In this document: piece after piece, positions 8,863 through 16,995 of the stretch | Numbering within the stretch: position 1 is the stretch's first letter | Layout of the letters: each line of letters opens with the position of its first letter | Origin: Betaproteobacteria bacterium UBA5216 | Lineage (GTDB): Bacteria; Pseudomonadota; Gammaproteobacteria; Burkholderiales; SG8-41 | Reading direction: 5' to 3' | Assembly: GCA_002412495.1 (NCBI GenBank) | Contig: DHVE01000080.1 | Location: 76,977 to 140,976, forward strand | DNA length: 64,000 bases | Position numbers and translations under genes: made by a program | Notes under the pieces: model-generated | Databases searched by the model: none | The model's input: only the letters and a program-made list of their open reading frames with translations | What the model was told of the DNA's origin: nothing

Positions 8863-10025
8863 GCGGCACCCCCGCCAACGCCGTCAAATACGCGATCAAA
8901 ATACGCCGCCACCAGTTTGTGATAACGCGCGTCATCCAGCAAAAATGCATCATGCCCATGCGGCGCGTCAATTTCGGCATACGTCACGTCACGCTTGTTT
9001 TTCAACAGGGCATGTACGATTTCGCGCGACCGCTCGGGCGAAAACCGCCAGTCGGTGGTAAAGGACACCACCAGAAAGCCCGCGGTCGCCGGCGCCAGCG
9101 CGCGGGTAAGATCACCCGCGTGATCAAATGCCGGATCAAAATAATCCAGCGCCTTGGTGATGCGCAAATAGGTATTCGCGTCGAAGTAACCTGAAAATTT
9201 ATCGGCCTGATACCGCAGGTACGATTCGATTTCAAACTCGGTGTCAAACGAGTAGTTCACGCGCCCATTTTTGAGGGTGCGGCCGAATTTGCTCGCCATC
9301 TCGTCGTCGGACAGATAGGTGATGTGTCCGACCATGCGCGCCACCCGCAACCCGCGACGCGGCTGCACGCCTTGCGCATAATAATCGCCGCCGTGAAAAT
9401 CCGGATCGGTCAAAATGGCCTGCCGCGCCACTTCATTAAACGCGATGTTCTGTGCGGAGAGATTCGGCGCGCAAGCGATCACCAGTGCATGGCGCGTGCG
9501 TTGCGGGTAGGCTATGGCCCACTGCAAACACTGCATTGCACCTAGGCTGCCGCCCATCACCGCCGCAAATTGCTGGATCCCCAAATGGTCGGCCAGACGC
9601 GCTTGCGCGTTGACCCAATCTTCAACCGTCACTAACGGAAAATGCGCGCCCCACGGCACGCCGGTCTCCGGGTTGATCGACAGCGGACCGGTGGAGCCGT
9701 GACAGCCGCCCAGATTGTTTACACCCACCACGAAAAAGCGGTTGGTATCGAGCGGCTTGCCAGGGCCAATCATGTTGTCCCACCAACCGACGTTGTTCGG
9801 TTCGTCCGCATACACGCCCGCCGCGTGGTGCGATGCATTCAGTGCATGACACACCAGCACCGCGTTCGAACGCGCAGCATTGAGCTTGCCGTAGGTTTCG
9901 TAGGCAAGTTCGTAGTTGGCGATGGACCGGCCGCATTTCAGCGGCAAGGGCTCGCGAAATGCCGCGCGCCGCGGTATTACCACGCCGACACTGGTTTGGG
10001 CAGACGTTGCTTCGGTGGCATCCAT
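8859..10025 (-). CDS. metX: Homoserine O-acyltransferase MetX (probably O-succinyltransferase)
   Basis: A 388-residue alpha/beta-hydrolase-fold enzyme that acylates homoserine at the start of methionine synthesis. The nucleophile is S160 in VMGGSLGAMQ; the C-terminal DAPHGHDAFL carries the catalytic His. The oxyanion segment NNLGGCHGSTGP is intact. Betaproteobacterial MetX enzymes are generally succinyltransferases by family knowledge; acetyl versus succinyl cannot be settled here. The start at ATG 10025 adds about ten residues before the conserved SVGVV and lacks a Shine-Dalgarno, because the U-tract of an intrinsic terminator abuts the AUG. Expression is likely SAM-controlled through the leader. 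Confidence 0.95.
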   Translation of the reverse strand: MDATEATSAQTSVGVVIPRRAAFREPLPLKCGRSIANYELAYETYGKLNAARSNAVLVCHALNASHHAAGVYADEPNNVGWWDNMIGPGKPLDTNRFFVVGVNNLGGCHGSTGPLSINPETGVPWGAHFPLVTVEDWVNAQARLADHLGIQQFAAVMGGSLGAMQCLQWAIAYPQRTRHALVIACAPNLSAQNIAFNEVARQAILTDPDFHGGDYYAQGVQPRRGLRVARMVGHITYLSDDEMASKFGRTLKNGRVNYSFDTEFEIESYLRYQADKFSGYFDANTYLRITKALDYFDPAFDHAGDLTRALAPATAGFLVVSFTTDWRFSPERSREIVHALLKNKRDVTYAEIDAPHGHDAFLLDDARYHKLVAAYFDRVFDGVGGGAA

Positions 10026-10105
10026 AAAAACAAAAACCCGGTGAGTATTGCGCGCCGTAGATATCGATATCGATATCGATCATTACGCTTGCGCAATCAC
10101 CGGGT
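10026..10105 (-). terminator. Intrinsic terminator in the metX leader (attenuator)
   Basis: Read on the minus strand, the arm at 10105-10091 (ACCCGGTGATTGCGC) pairs with 10053-10036 (GCGCAATACTCACCGGGT) with a small bulge. The hairpin is followed directly by TTTTTGTTTTT at 10036-10026, which touches the metX ATG. The loop contains a GATATC tandem repeat (about 10060-10081) that can itself fold. A hairpin with a U-tract placed before a gene rather than after it implies conditional termination. See the riboswitch entry for the competing pairing. Confidence 0.8.
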
Positions 10106-10135
10106 GGGAGTCTTGTGGCTAACATCTGCCGCCGC

Positions 10136-10190
10136 CATCTCTTTAGCCGGATTTATTGCGCGCCCGCAATCTGATATCAAATCGGCGCGT
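10136..10190 (-). promoter_or_regulatory. SAM-II (SAM-alpha) riboswitch aptamer upstream of metX
   Basis: The minus-strand sequence from 10190 reproduces the SAM-II pattern. P1 strands CGCGCC and GGCGCG enclose loop 1, which starts GAUUUG. The 3' tail reads CAAUAAAUCC then GGCUAAAGAG, carrying the conserved AUAAAU and GCUAAA blocks that form the pseudoknot and SAM pocket. From family knowledge, SAM-II controls metA/metX, mostly in alphaproteobacteria. Here it lies 110 bases from the metX start, with a terminator between. The 3' P1 strand and the terminator's 3' arm share an 11-base copy (plus-strand 10154-10164 and 10046-10056), so an antiterminator pairing is possible when SAM is absent. Confidence 0.82.
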
Positions 10191-10205
10191 AAAAACAGAT
10201 ACTTA
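10188..10205 (+). repeat. Dispersed TAAAAACA-N5-TTA motif, copy a
   Basis: CGTAAAAACAGATACTTA. It lies between the metX promoter and the riboswitch and is the weakest member, because its flank is shared with regulatory sequence. Confidence 0.5.
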
Positions 10206-10233
10206 CCTTACCTGCCGGCCCATCGCTTGTCAA
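10205..10233 (-). promoter_or_regulatory. Sigma-70 type promoter for metXW
   Basis: On the minus strand a perfect -35 TTGACA (10233-10228) is separated by 17 bases from a weaker -10 TAAGGT (10210-10205). Transcription would begin near 10198, just before the riboswitch. The -35 overlaps the stop codon of the upstream small gene (10230-10616). metXW can therefore be transcribed independently of the pts genes. Confidence 0.6.
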
Positions 10234-10616
10234 GTTTCCTGCTGTGTCAGGCCGTAATTCAGCAGTTTTTCCCGGATAAAGTCGCGGATACGCGCATCCA
10301 GGCTAACCGCGCCCGCATCGAATTTTTCCAGCACCGCGTGTAGTGGCAATGCGCCGTCCGCGACCATGATGGGCGTCATGTTCTTGAATGACGATGCGTC
10401 GCCGCCATCGATGCCGTGGTGCGCAAAGTCCGACCGCTCGCGCCAGCGCAGCACGCGCTCATGCGCGGTTTTATCGTAACAAATTTGAAGCTCGACAATC
10501 CGGCGTTCGGCGTCGTCCAGCTGCTCCCACACAAAAATGTCGAAATAGTCATCGCAAAACCAGCGCCGCTGCAATCGCGGATCCTGCTGATGCACATTGA
10601 CGATCTCGCGCAGCAT
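10230..10616 (-). CDS. Conserved hypothetical protein downstream of ptsI
   Basis: A 128-residue soluble protein with no recognised domain. It is rich in aromatic and charged residues at the N terminus (RRWFCDDYFDIFVWEQ, WRERSDFAHHGIDGG). No signal peptide or membrane segment is seen. Its ATG shares one base with the ptsI stop (TGATG), so it should be translated from the pts mRNA by coupling. I do not recognise a function. The tight coupling to ptsI suggests a role connected with the phosphotransfer chain, but that is inference from position only. Confidence 0.75.
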   Translation of the reverse strand: MLREIVNVHQQDPRLQRRWFCDDYFDIFVWEQLDDAERRIVELQICYDKTAHERVLRWRERSDFAHHGIDGGDASSFKNMTPIMVADGALPLHAVLEKFDAGAVSLDARIRDFIREKLLNYGLTQQET

Positions 10617-12349
10617 CAGTTCATTTCATTCAACTTGCGCAGCAGGGCATGCAGACGTTCGGGATCGCTGGCGCGCAGCATCCGGCTGGCGTAAGGCCGC
10701 AACGCGCCAGTGTCGGCGTTCAGAATGCGTTCCTTGACATCCAGCACGTGCGCCGAATGCATCGAAAAATGGCGCAAACCCAAGGCCAGCAGCAGCCGAG
10801 TCAACGAGGCATCCCCCGCCATCTCGCCGCACAACGCCACCGGCACACCCGCCTTGTTGGCGCGTTTGATGATGGACGACAGCAAGCCCAGTATCGCGGG
10901 ATGCAGCGGGTCATACAAATAGGCAACCGTATCGTCAGTACGATCAATCGCGAGGGTGTATTGAATCAAATCATTGGTGCCGATGGAAATAAAATCCAGC
11001 TTGCGCAGAAATACATCCAGCGCCAGCGCTGCCGCCGGCACCTCGATCATGCTGCCGACGCGCATACCGGGATCGTAGGCAATACCCTCGTCGTCGAGGC
11101 TTTCCTTGGCGCGCGCGATCAGATGCAGCGTTTGATCAATTTCACTCGATGACGCCAGCATCGGAATCAGTATGCTGATCTTGCCGTATTGCGACGCGCG
11201 CAACAGCGCCCGCAGCTGGATCAGAAACCGGTGCGGCTCGGTCAAACACAGGCGAATCGCGCGCAGGCCCAGCGCGGGATTGAGCGCCGTTGGCTGAGCA
11301 TCTTCCGTATGCTTGTCCGCGCCCAAATCATAAGTGCGTATGGTCACCGGCAGACCGTTCATCGCGCGGGCCACTTGCCGGTACGCCTCGAACTGTTCAT
11401 CCTCGTCGGGCAAATCGCTGCGGTTCAAAAACAGAAACTCACTGCGAAAGAGGCCGATGCCGGTGGCGCCGTTGGCAAGCACCTGTTCCACGTCGTCGGG
11501 CAATTCGATGTTGGCGTGCAGTTCCACCACGACGCCGTCGCGCGTCACCGCCCGCGTATCGCGCAGCTCCAGCAGCTTGCGGCGCCCGGACTCAAATTCC
11601 CGCTTGCGGCGCTGATATTCGGCCAGCACACGCTCGTCGGGATCGCCGATCAGCACGCCGTTCGTGCCGTCGACTATCACCAGTTCGTTTTCACGAATCA
11701 GGTCGCGCGCGCGGTGCAAGGCCACGATCGACGGAATATTCAGACTGCGCGCCACCACCGCCGTGTGCGATGTCGTGCCGCCGGCATCGGTAATAAAACT
11801 CGCGAACTGGTGGCGCTTGAATTGCACCACGTCGGCGGGCGACAGATCGTGCGCCACGAGGATTAGTTCGTGTTCGGCGTCCTGCGTCAGTGGCGGCATG
11901 TACCCGGGCTGGCCCGACAACGCGCGCAACACGCGCTCGACCACCTGAATCACGTCATTGCGCCGCTCGCGCAGATAACTGTCTTCAATCGTATCGAATT
12001 GCGCCAGCAGCGCATCGGCCTGTACCTTGAGCGCCCACTCGGCGTTGCATCGCTCGGTTTCAATAATGCGGCGCGGTTCCACCGACAGCGTGGCGTCATC
12101 GAGTATCATCTGGTGCAGGTTCACGAACGCGGAAAACTCGGCGGGTGCGCCTTGCGGAATTTCGGTGTGCAACTCCGTGAACTCGGCACGCACCTTGTGG
12201 ATCGCAGCGTCGAATCGCGCGGATTCCTCTGGCACCTGATACGGCGGCACCAAGTAATGGCTAACCTCCAGCGTGGCGTGTGATACCAGATGCGCGCGAC
12301 CGATGGCGATGCCGCCCGAAACGCCGATGCCGTGAAGGGTAAAACTCAT
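10616..12349 (-). CDS. ptsI: Phosphoenolpyruvate-protein phosphotransferase (enzyme I)
   Basis: A 577-residue EI that autophosphorylates from PEP and passes the phosphate to HPr. The phospho-acceptor is H195 in AGGTTSHTAVVAR. The PEP-binding C-terminal TIM barrel shows GIGLFRSEFLFLNR, MIEVPAAAL, FISIGTNDLIQY and the catalytic-Cys segment VALCGEMAGD. Its length matches the family. It sits 95 bp after ptsH and before a small coupled gene. No sugar EIIB/EIIC genes are in the window, which fits the regulatory-type PTS known from Betaproteobacteria. Confidence 0.97.
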   Translation of the reverse strand: MSFTLHGIGVSGGIAIGRAHLVSHATLEVSHYLVPPYQVPEESARFDAAIHKVRAEFTELHTEIPQGAPAEFSAFVNLHQMILDDATLSVEPRRIIETERCNAEWALKVQADALLAQFDTIEDSYLRERRNDVIQVVERVLRALSGQPGYMPPLTQDAEHELILVAHDLSPADVVQFKRHQFASFITDAGGTTSHTAVVARSLNIPSIVALHRARDLIRENELVIVDGTNGVLIGDPDERVLAEYQRRKREFESGRRKLLELRDTRAVTRDGVVVELHANIELPDDVEQVLANGATGIGLFRSEFLFLNRSDLPDEDEQFEAYRQVARAMNGLPVTIRTYDLGADKHTEDAQPTALNPALGLRAIRLCLTEPHRFLIQLRALLRASQYGKISILIPMLASSSEIDQTLHLIARAKESLDDEGIAYDPGMRVGSMIEVPAAALALDVFLRKLDFISIGTNDLIQYTLAIDRTDDTVAYLYDPLHPAILGLLSSIIKRANKAGVPVALCGEMAGDASLTRLLLALGLRHFSMHSAHVLDVKERILNADTGALRPYASRMLRASDPERLHALLRKLNEMN

Positions 12350-12444
12350 TTTGCGTGAGACGTGAGGTGTTAGGGGTGAGGCGCAAAACCCTAGATTACC
12401 ACGGCGCGCGCCTCACTCCTTACGCCCAGCGCCTTACGTGCGAC

Positions 12445-12714
12445 TCATTCCCCTTCGCCGAACTTATCGGCGATCAGCGCCGTGACGGCCTGCATGGCAG
12501 GCGCTTCGTCGGCGCCATTGGTTTCAACGGTAATGCGCGATCCCTTGGCCGCGGCGAGCATCATCACGCCCATAATGCTCTTGGCGTTGACGCGGCGGCC
12601 ATTGCGGCTCACCCACACTTCCGAGGCGTACTGGCTGGCCGTTTGCGTCAGCTTGGCCGAAGCCCGGGCGTGCAGCCCGAGCCGGTTAATGATTTCAACT
12701 TCCTGTTGCAGCAT
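12445..12714 (-). CDS. ptsH: Phosphocarrier protein HPr
   Basis: An 89-residue HPr that relays phosphate from EI to EIIA. The start at ATG 12714 (MLQQEVEIINRLGLH) places the active histidine at residue 15 (LGLHARASAKL) and the regulatory serine at residue 46 (AKSIMGVMML), the canonical numbers. The longer frame from 12753 would break this. The chosen start lies inside the 3' end of the EIIA gene (about 20 bp overlap), implying translational coupling. S46 keeps the context of HPr kinase targets, but no hprK is in the window. Confidence 0.95.
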   Translation of the reverse strand: MLQQEVEIINRLGLHARASAKLTQTASQYASEVWVSRNGRRVNAKSIMGVMMLAAAKGSRITVETNGADEAPAMQAVTALIADKFGEGE

Positions 12715-13111
12715 GATGCAGGGTAAACGATGGAACCCGGGTGACGCCTTCACAGCCCCCGCTGATCGCCTTGGTCACCATGACTTCAAGCGATTTTTCA
12801 CGATACGTCAGTGCGCGGATCAGCATCGGCAGACTGACGCCAGCCACGACGTCCACCTTGCCGGGAACAATCAGCTTGGCTGACAGATTGGAGGGCGATC
12901 CGCCATACATGTCGGTGAGTATCAGCACACCATCACCGTCGTCCAACTCCTTCACCACCGCGCGAGCCTGTGGCAACAGCAGCAGAGGGTCATCTTGCGC
13001 GGTCAGACCCAATTGCTTCAGACGCGGCGGGCGTTTGTTCAACACATGTATCGCGGTCTGGATGAGGCTTTCGCCCAACGTTCCGTGTGTAATCAGCAAA
13101 ATTCCAATCAT
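12695..13111 (-). CDS. PTS EIIA component, mannose family
   Basis: A 138-residue EIIA(Man)-fold protein. It accepts phosphate from HPr at H9 (LLITHGTLGESL). The conserved DMYGGSPSN segment and the alternating beta/alpha pattern support the family. It lies first in an EIIA-ptsH-ptsI order and is directly downstream of gshAB on the same strand. With no permease partners nearby, a regulatory rather than sugar-transport role is likely. That role is inferred from the comparable betaproteobacterial cluster. Confidence 0.93.
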   Translation of the reverse strand: MIGILLITHGTLGESLIQTAIHVLNKRPPRLKQLGLTAQDDPLLLLPQARAVVKELDDGDGVLILTDMYGGSPSNLSAKLIVPGKVDVVAGVSLPMLIRALTYREKSLEVMVTKAISGGCEGVTRVPSFTLHHAATGS

Positions 13112-13241
13112 GGATACGGTAATCCGGCGGTCATGAACGGGCTGAATTGTAATCTATTGCGCCGCAACAAGCCGGTGTTACAGCGCCATAGTATCCAAAT
13201 CACACCGATTTTGACCAACGCGGAACAGACCTCAAAAAATG

Positions 13242-13259
13242 CAAGTATATGTTTTTATT
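13242..13259 (-). repeat. Dispersed TAAAAACA-N5-TTA motif, copy b
   Basis: AATAAAAACATATACTTG on the minus strand, immediately after the gshB stop codon. It differs from the consensus only in the final base. Confidence 0.6.
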
Positions 13260-13261
13260 AA

Positions 13262-14221
13262 TTATTTCAACTCCACTTGCAGTGCGTCCATGAACAGTCC
13301 GGCAACATTGCAGCCACTTTGCTGGGTAATTTCCTGAAAGCAGGTCGGACTGGTGACGTTGATTTCCGTGAGACAGCTGCCGATCACATCCAGCCCCACG
13401 AGCAGCAGTCCTTGTGCATGCAGCAGCGGCGCCAGCGTCCCGGCGATTTCGCGGTCACGAACGGTAAGTTCCCGTGCCACGCCGGTGCCCCCCGCCGCTA
13501 GGTTGCCGCGCGTCTCGCCGGCCTTGGGAATCCGAGCCAGACAAAACGGCACTGGCTTGCCACCGATCAGCAATATCCGTTTATCGCCGTCCACGATCTC
13601 CGGCAGATACCGCTGCGCCATGATGGTACGCGTACCGAGTTGCGTCAGCGTTTCGATAATCACGCTGAGATTCGGATCGTCCTGGCGCACTCTGAAAATG
13701 GACGAGCCGCCCATACCGTCGAGGGGTTTGAAAATGGTGTCGCCGTGTTCCGCTACGAATTCGCGCAGCACTTTTTCCAGCCGCGTCACCACCGTCGGCG
13801 CGGTGAATTGTGCATAACGCGCAATCGCCATTTTTTCATTGTGATCGCGGATCGCGCGCGGCCGGTTGAATACGCGCGCGCCTTGCGCCTCGGCAGCTTC
13901 GAGCAAATAGGTGCTGTAGACATACTCCATGTCGAACGGCGGATCCTTGCGCATGATCACCGCGTCGAATTGCGCAAGATCGGTTTCGACGGGCGCCTCG
14001 CTGCGATACCACGCGGATCCGTCTCCGTTTTCACCCGTGAGATGCAACCTCGCCGCATGGCCTGCCACACGCTGCTTGCGCCAGAAAATATCCTGCTGTT
14101 GCAGTGTAAACAACGCGCAGCCGCGCGCGGCGGCTTCGCGCATCATCGCGAACGAACTGTCCTTGTAAATCTTGAATTCGTCGAGTGGATCGACGATAAA
14201 GGCCAGCTTCATTGTCATCAT
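13262..14221 (-). CDS. gshB: Glutathione synthetase
   Basis: A 319-residue ATP-grasp ligase that joins gamma-glutamylcysteine and glycine. Typical segments are FIVDPLDEFKIYKDSSFAMM at the N terminus, the substrate-domain RKDPPFDMEYVY, the ATP-grasp FKPLDGMGGSSIFR and the C-terminal INVTSPTCFQEI. Three in-frame starts exist (14221, 14218, 14212); the ATG at 14221 overlaps the gshA stop by four bases, and the homologous start is MKLAF at 14212. One copy of the TAAAAACA-N5-TTA motif (with a terminal G) follows two bases after its stop codon. Confidence 0.95.
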   Translation of the reverse strand: MMTMKLAFIVDPLDEFKIYKDSSFAMMREAAARGCALFTLQQQDIFWRKQRVAGHAARLHLTGENGDGSAWYRSEAPVETDLAQFDAVIMRKDPPFDMEYVYSTYLLEAAEAQGARVFNRPRAIRDHNEKMAIARYAQFTAPTVVTRLEKVLREFVAEHGDTIFKPLDGMGGSSIFRVRQDDPNLSVIIETLTQLGTRTIMAQRYLPEIVDGDKRILLIGGKPVPFCLARIPKAGETRGNLAAGGTGVARELTVRDREIAGTLAPLLHAQGLLLVGLDVIGSCLTEINVTSPTCFQEITQQSGCNVAGLFMDALQVELK

Positions 14222-15516
14222 GCGGCCGCGGCGGGCAACGCAACCGATTCCGTGCGTTCCAGCTCAATGGACGCCGCCAGCAAGGCCAGGCGCGCAATCA
14301 CGCCATAGGCGTAGAAGCGATTCGGCGCGCAATCGGGATCATCCGGATTGGGTGACGAACACGGCTCGGCAAACGCCAGCGGTTCGAATTGCATGCCCGG
14401 CGCGTTGAGATTCTGATCCTTGCCGCGTTGCGTGTTGAGCCGGTAAAAGCCGCCCACCACAAAACGGTCGATCATGTACACCACAGGTTCGGCCACCGCG
14501 TCACGCACGGTCTCGAAGGTGTAAACCCCCTCCTGCACCAACACCTCGTGTACCTGCATGCCCTCTTTCACCACCGCCATCTTGTTGCGCTGCTTGCGAT
14601 TCAACCCACGCACTTCGGCGGCATCTTTCACCGTCATGATACCCATGCCGTAGGTGCCTGCGTCGGCCTTGACGATCACGAAAGGTTCGTCCTGGATGCC
14701 GTACTCCTTGTACTTGGCACGGATGTCGTTGAGGATTTCCGACACATAGCCGGCAAGACATTCCTCGCCCTGATGCTCCTGAAAATTGATCTTGCCGCAC
14801 ATCTCGAAATACGGGTTGATCAGCCACGGATCGATGCCGATCAGCTTGGCGAACGCCTCCGCCACCTCGTTGTAGGCAGCGAAGTGTTTGGACTTGCGCC
14901 TCACCGCCCAGCCCGCGTGCAGCGGCGGAAACAGCGGCTGCTCGACGTTGCGCAGAATCTCGGGAATGCCCGCCGAGAGGTCATTATTTAACAACACCAC
15001 GCACGGATCGAAGCCGTCCAGTCCCAGACGGTTGCCGTTGCGCTTCAAAGGTTCGAGCTTGAGTTTCTTGCCGTCGGGCAGATCCACGTCCATCGGCGCA
15101 TTCAAGCCCGGCAGCAGGCTGCCGATGCGCACATTCATGCCCGCATGACGCAGGATGCGCGCGATCGTCGCGACGTTTTGCAAATAGAACTGGTTCCGGG
15201 TGTGATTCTCCGGAATTAGCAGCGCGTCGCGCGCGTCCGGGCAAATTTTCTCAACGGCTGTCATCGCCGCCTGCACGCACAGCGCATGAAAATCCGGGTT
15301 CAGATTGTTGAATCCACCGGGGTACAAATTGGTGTCCACCGGCGCGAGTTTGAAACCGCTGTTACGCAAATCCACCGAGCCGTAAAACGGCGGCGTGTGC
15401 TCCTGCCACTGTCCGCGAAACCAATGCTCAATGGAAATCGACTGCGCCAGCAACTGGCTTTCCAGTGCGGGCGGCGGGCCGGACAACGCGGTAGTAAGAC
15501 GGGGAACGGCTGACAT
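14218..15516 (-). CDS. gshA: Glutamate-cysteine ligase (proteobacterial GshA type)
   Basis: A 432-residue enzyme catalysing the first, ATP-dependent step of glutathione synthesis. The sequence matches the beta/acidithiobacilli-type GCL rather than the E. coli fold class. It shows SVDLRNSGFKLAPVDTNLYP near the N terminus, the charged LIPENHTRNQFY, and the ATP-binding VIVKADAGTYGMGIMTV. It heads a gshA-gshB pair with a 4-bp stop/start overlap. Divergent across 135 bp is the amidohydrolase gene at 15652. Confidence 0.93.
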   Translation of the reverse strand: MSAVPRLTTALSGPPPALESQLLAQSISIEHWFRGQWQEHTPPFYGSVDLRNSGFKLAPVDTNLYPGGFNNLNPDFHALCVQAAMTAVEKICPDARDALLIPENHTRNQFYLQNVATIARILRHAGMNVRIGSLLPGLNAPMDVDLPDGKKLKLEPLKRNGNRLGLDGFDPCVVLLNNDLSAGIPEILRNVEQPLFPPLHAGWAVRRKSKHFAAYNEVAEAFAKLIGIDPWLINPYFEMCGKINFQEHQGEECLAGYVSEILNDIRAKYKEYGIQDEPFVIVKADAGTYGMGIMTVKDAAEVRGLNRKQRNKMAVVKEGMQVHEVLVQEGVYTFETVRDAVAEPVVYMIDRFVVGGFYRLNTQRGKDQNLNAPGMQFEPLAFAEPCSSPNPDDPDCAPNRFYAYGVIARLALLAASIELERTESVALPAAAA

Positions 15517-15651
15517 GGGATTCCTGGACCGTTGATAGTCTGCTATTTTAATTCAGTACGGTGATATGGGGGCAATCTCCCGAAGCGCAAGTCTCCCGGC
15601 GCGTGCCGGTGTGGTATGTTTGCCTCCCCCGTTTAATTCCTTTACTTCATC

Positions 15652-16518
15652 ATGATAGTTGACACCCACGTTCACGTTTTCACGGACGACCGCAAGAATT
15701 ATCCGCAGATTCGCGACACCGCGCGCGCGGGATCGATTCCGTCCATCACCGAAATCGGCCAGACCGAATGGCCGCTCACCACCACTGAAAACCTGATCGC
15801 GATGATGGACGACGCGGGCGTCGACAAGGCGACACTGGTGCAGGCCTATTTCGTTTATGAATACGACAACAGCTACACCGTCGATTCGGCGTTGAAATAT
15901 GCCGATCGCTTCGCCAGCGTGGTGGTGCTCGACCCGATGGACCCGAAAGCGCCGGATGAACTCAGCCGTTTGGTCGAAACGCAGAACGTCGCCGGCATAC
16001 GCTTCATGCGCGGCCGCTTGCCGGAAAGCTCGCTGGGCAAGCCGGAAACCTTTCCGTTGTGGGCGCGCATCGAAAAACTCAAGCTGCCGCTGGCGGTGAA
16101 TGACCGCGTATGGGAAATTTCCAAAATAACCCCGGCGATGGAAAAATATCCGGGCGTGAGAGTCGCCTTTGAACACGCCTGGGGGCACAAGGTCGGCGCG
16201 CCACCGGAGTACGCCGTGCTGGAACCGCTGTTTGCCCTGGCCGCCAACCCTAACGTTTACATCAAGACCGCCATCAACAATATCGCCGCCGCGCGCGACG
16301 GTGGCGGCACACCGGAACAACTCTATACCAAACTGGTGCAGGTCTACGGCGCGAAACGCATTATGTGGAGTTCCAACTACCCGGCGCACCCGAAATTCGG
16401 CGGCATCAAACCGCGCCTTGAAGAATCGAAAAAAGCGCTGGCGCATTTGAGCGCAGACGATCAGGCGTGGATACTGGGCAAAACCGCCCTGAGTTTTTAT
16501 CCGAGTTTGCAAGCCTAG
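15652..16518 (+). CDS. Amidohydrolase 2 family metal-dependent hydrolase
   Basis: A 288-residue TIM-barrel hydrolase of the amidohydrolase-2 type (2-pyrone-4,6-dicarboxylate hydrolase / decarboxylase-like). The metal-binding HxH is in DTHVHVF (residues 4-10). A second histidine is in VAFEHAWGH and a late acidic/Ser-Asn segment in RIMWSSNYP. There is no signal peptide, so it is cytoplasmic. It opens a plus-strand group with DUF35, thiolase-like and alpha/beta-hydrolase genes. That context suggests ring-cleavage or acyl-side-chain catabolism. The substrate is unknown. Confidence 0.82.
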   Translation: MIVDTHVHVFTDDRKNYPQIRDTARAGSIPSITEIGQTEWPLTTTENLIAMMDDAGVDKATLVQAYFVYEYDNSYTVDSALKYADRFASVVVLDPMDPKAPDELSRLVETQNVAGIRFMRGRLPESSLGKPETFPLWARIEKLKLPLAVNDRVWEISKITPAMEKYPGVRVAFEHAWGHKVGAPPEYAVLEPLFALAANPNVYIKTAINNIAAARDGGGTPEQLYTKLVQVYGAKRIMWSSNYPAHPKFGGIKPRLEESKKALAHLSADDQAWILGKTALSFYPSLQA

Positions 16519-16554
16519 AACGCCTAAAACAATGAAACCCGGCGAGGTCATGAC

Positions 16555-16983
16555 ATGAGCGATTGGAGCAAAGTTACCCGGCCGATACCCGTGCCGAACG
16601 AGTGGACCAAACCCTTCTGGGAGTCCGCCAAGAACCACGTGCTGGCACTGCAGCGCTGCCAGGAATGCAAACATTTTCAGCATCCGCCCTACGCCACGTG
16701 CGTGAATTGCATGTCCATCGACCTGAAGTTCGAGCCGGTCAAGGGCAAGGGCACGATTTACGCCTACACCATCATGTATCACACCGGCGACAAACGCTTC
16801 GCCTCGGCCGTGCCGTACGCCAGCATCATCGTCGAACTCGACGAAGCGCCCGGCGCGCTGATGGCCGGCAATCTGCTGGAAGCGGAGTACACCGAAGCCA
16901 AGGTCGGACGCCGCGTCGAAGTGGTGTTCCAGCCGTTGAACGATGATTTCACGCTGCCGCAATTCCGGCTGGCGAAAGACTAA
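16555..16983 (+). CDS. DUF35 / Zn-ribbon OB-fold acyl-CoA-associated protein
   Basis: A 142-residue protein with an N-terminal rubredoxin-like zinc ribbon (C35, C38, C49, C52 in CQEC and CVNC) followed by an OB fold (about 60-135). Such DUF35 proteins form complexes with thiolase-like or hydratase partners. Examples from family knowledge are ChsH2 and the partner of the Ltp2 steroid aldolase, where the OB fold binds the CoA substrate. It is 12 bp upstream of the thiolase-like gene, so the two products very probably form a complex. Confidence 0.85.
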   Translation: MSDWSKVTRPIPVPNEWTKPFWESAKNHVLALQRCQECKHFQHPPYATCVNCMSIDLKFEPVKGKGTIYAYTIMYHTGDKRFASAVPYASIIVELDEAPGALMAGNLLEAEYTEAKVGRRVEVVFQPLNDDFTLPQFRLAKD

Positions 16984-16995
16984 GGAGCACACGCC

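Noticed and set aside
12445..12753. The longer 102-codon frame for HPr
   Set aside because: The start at 12714 gives the canonical His15/Ser46 numbering; the 13 extra residues are the antisense-like overlap with the EIIA 3' end.
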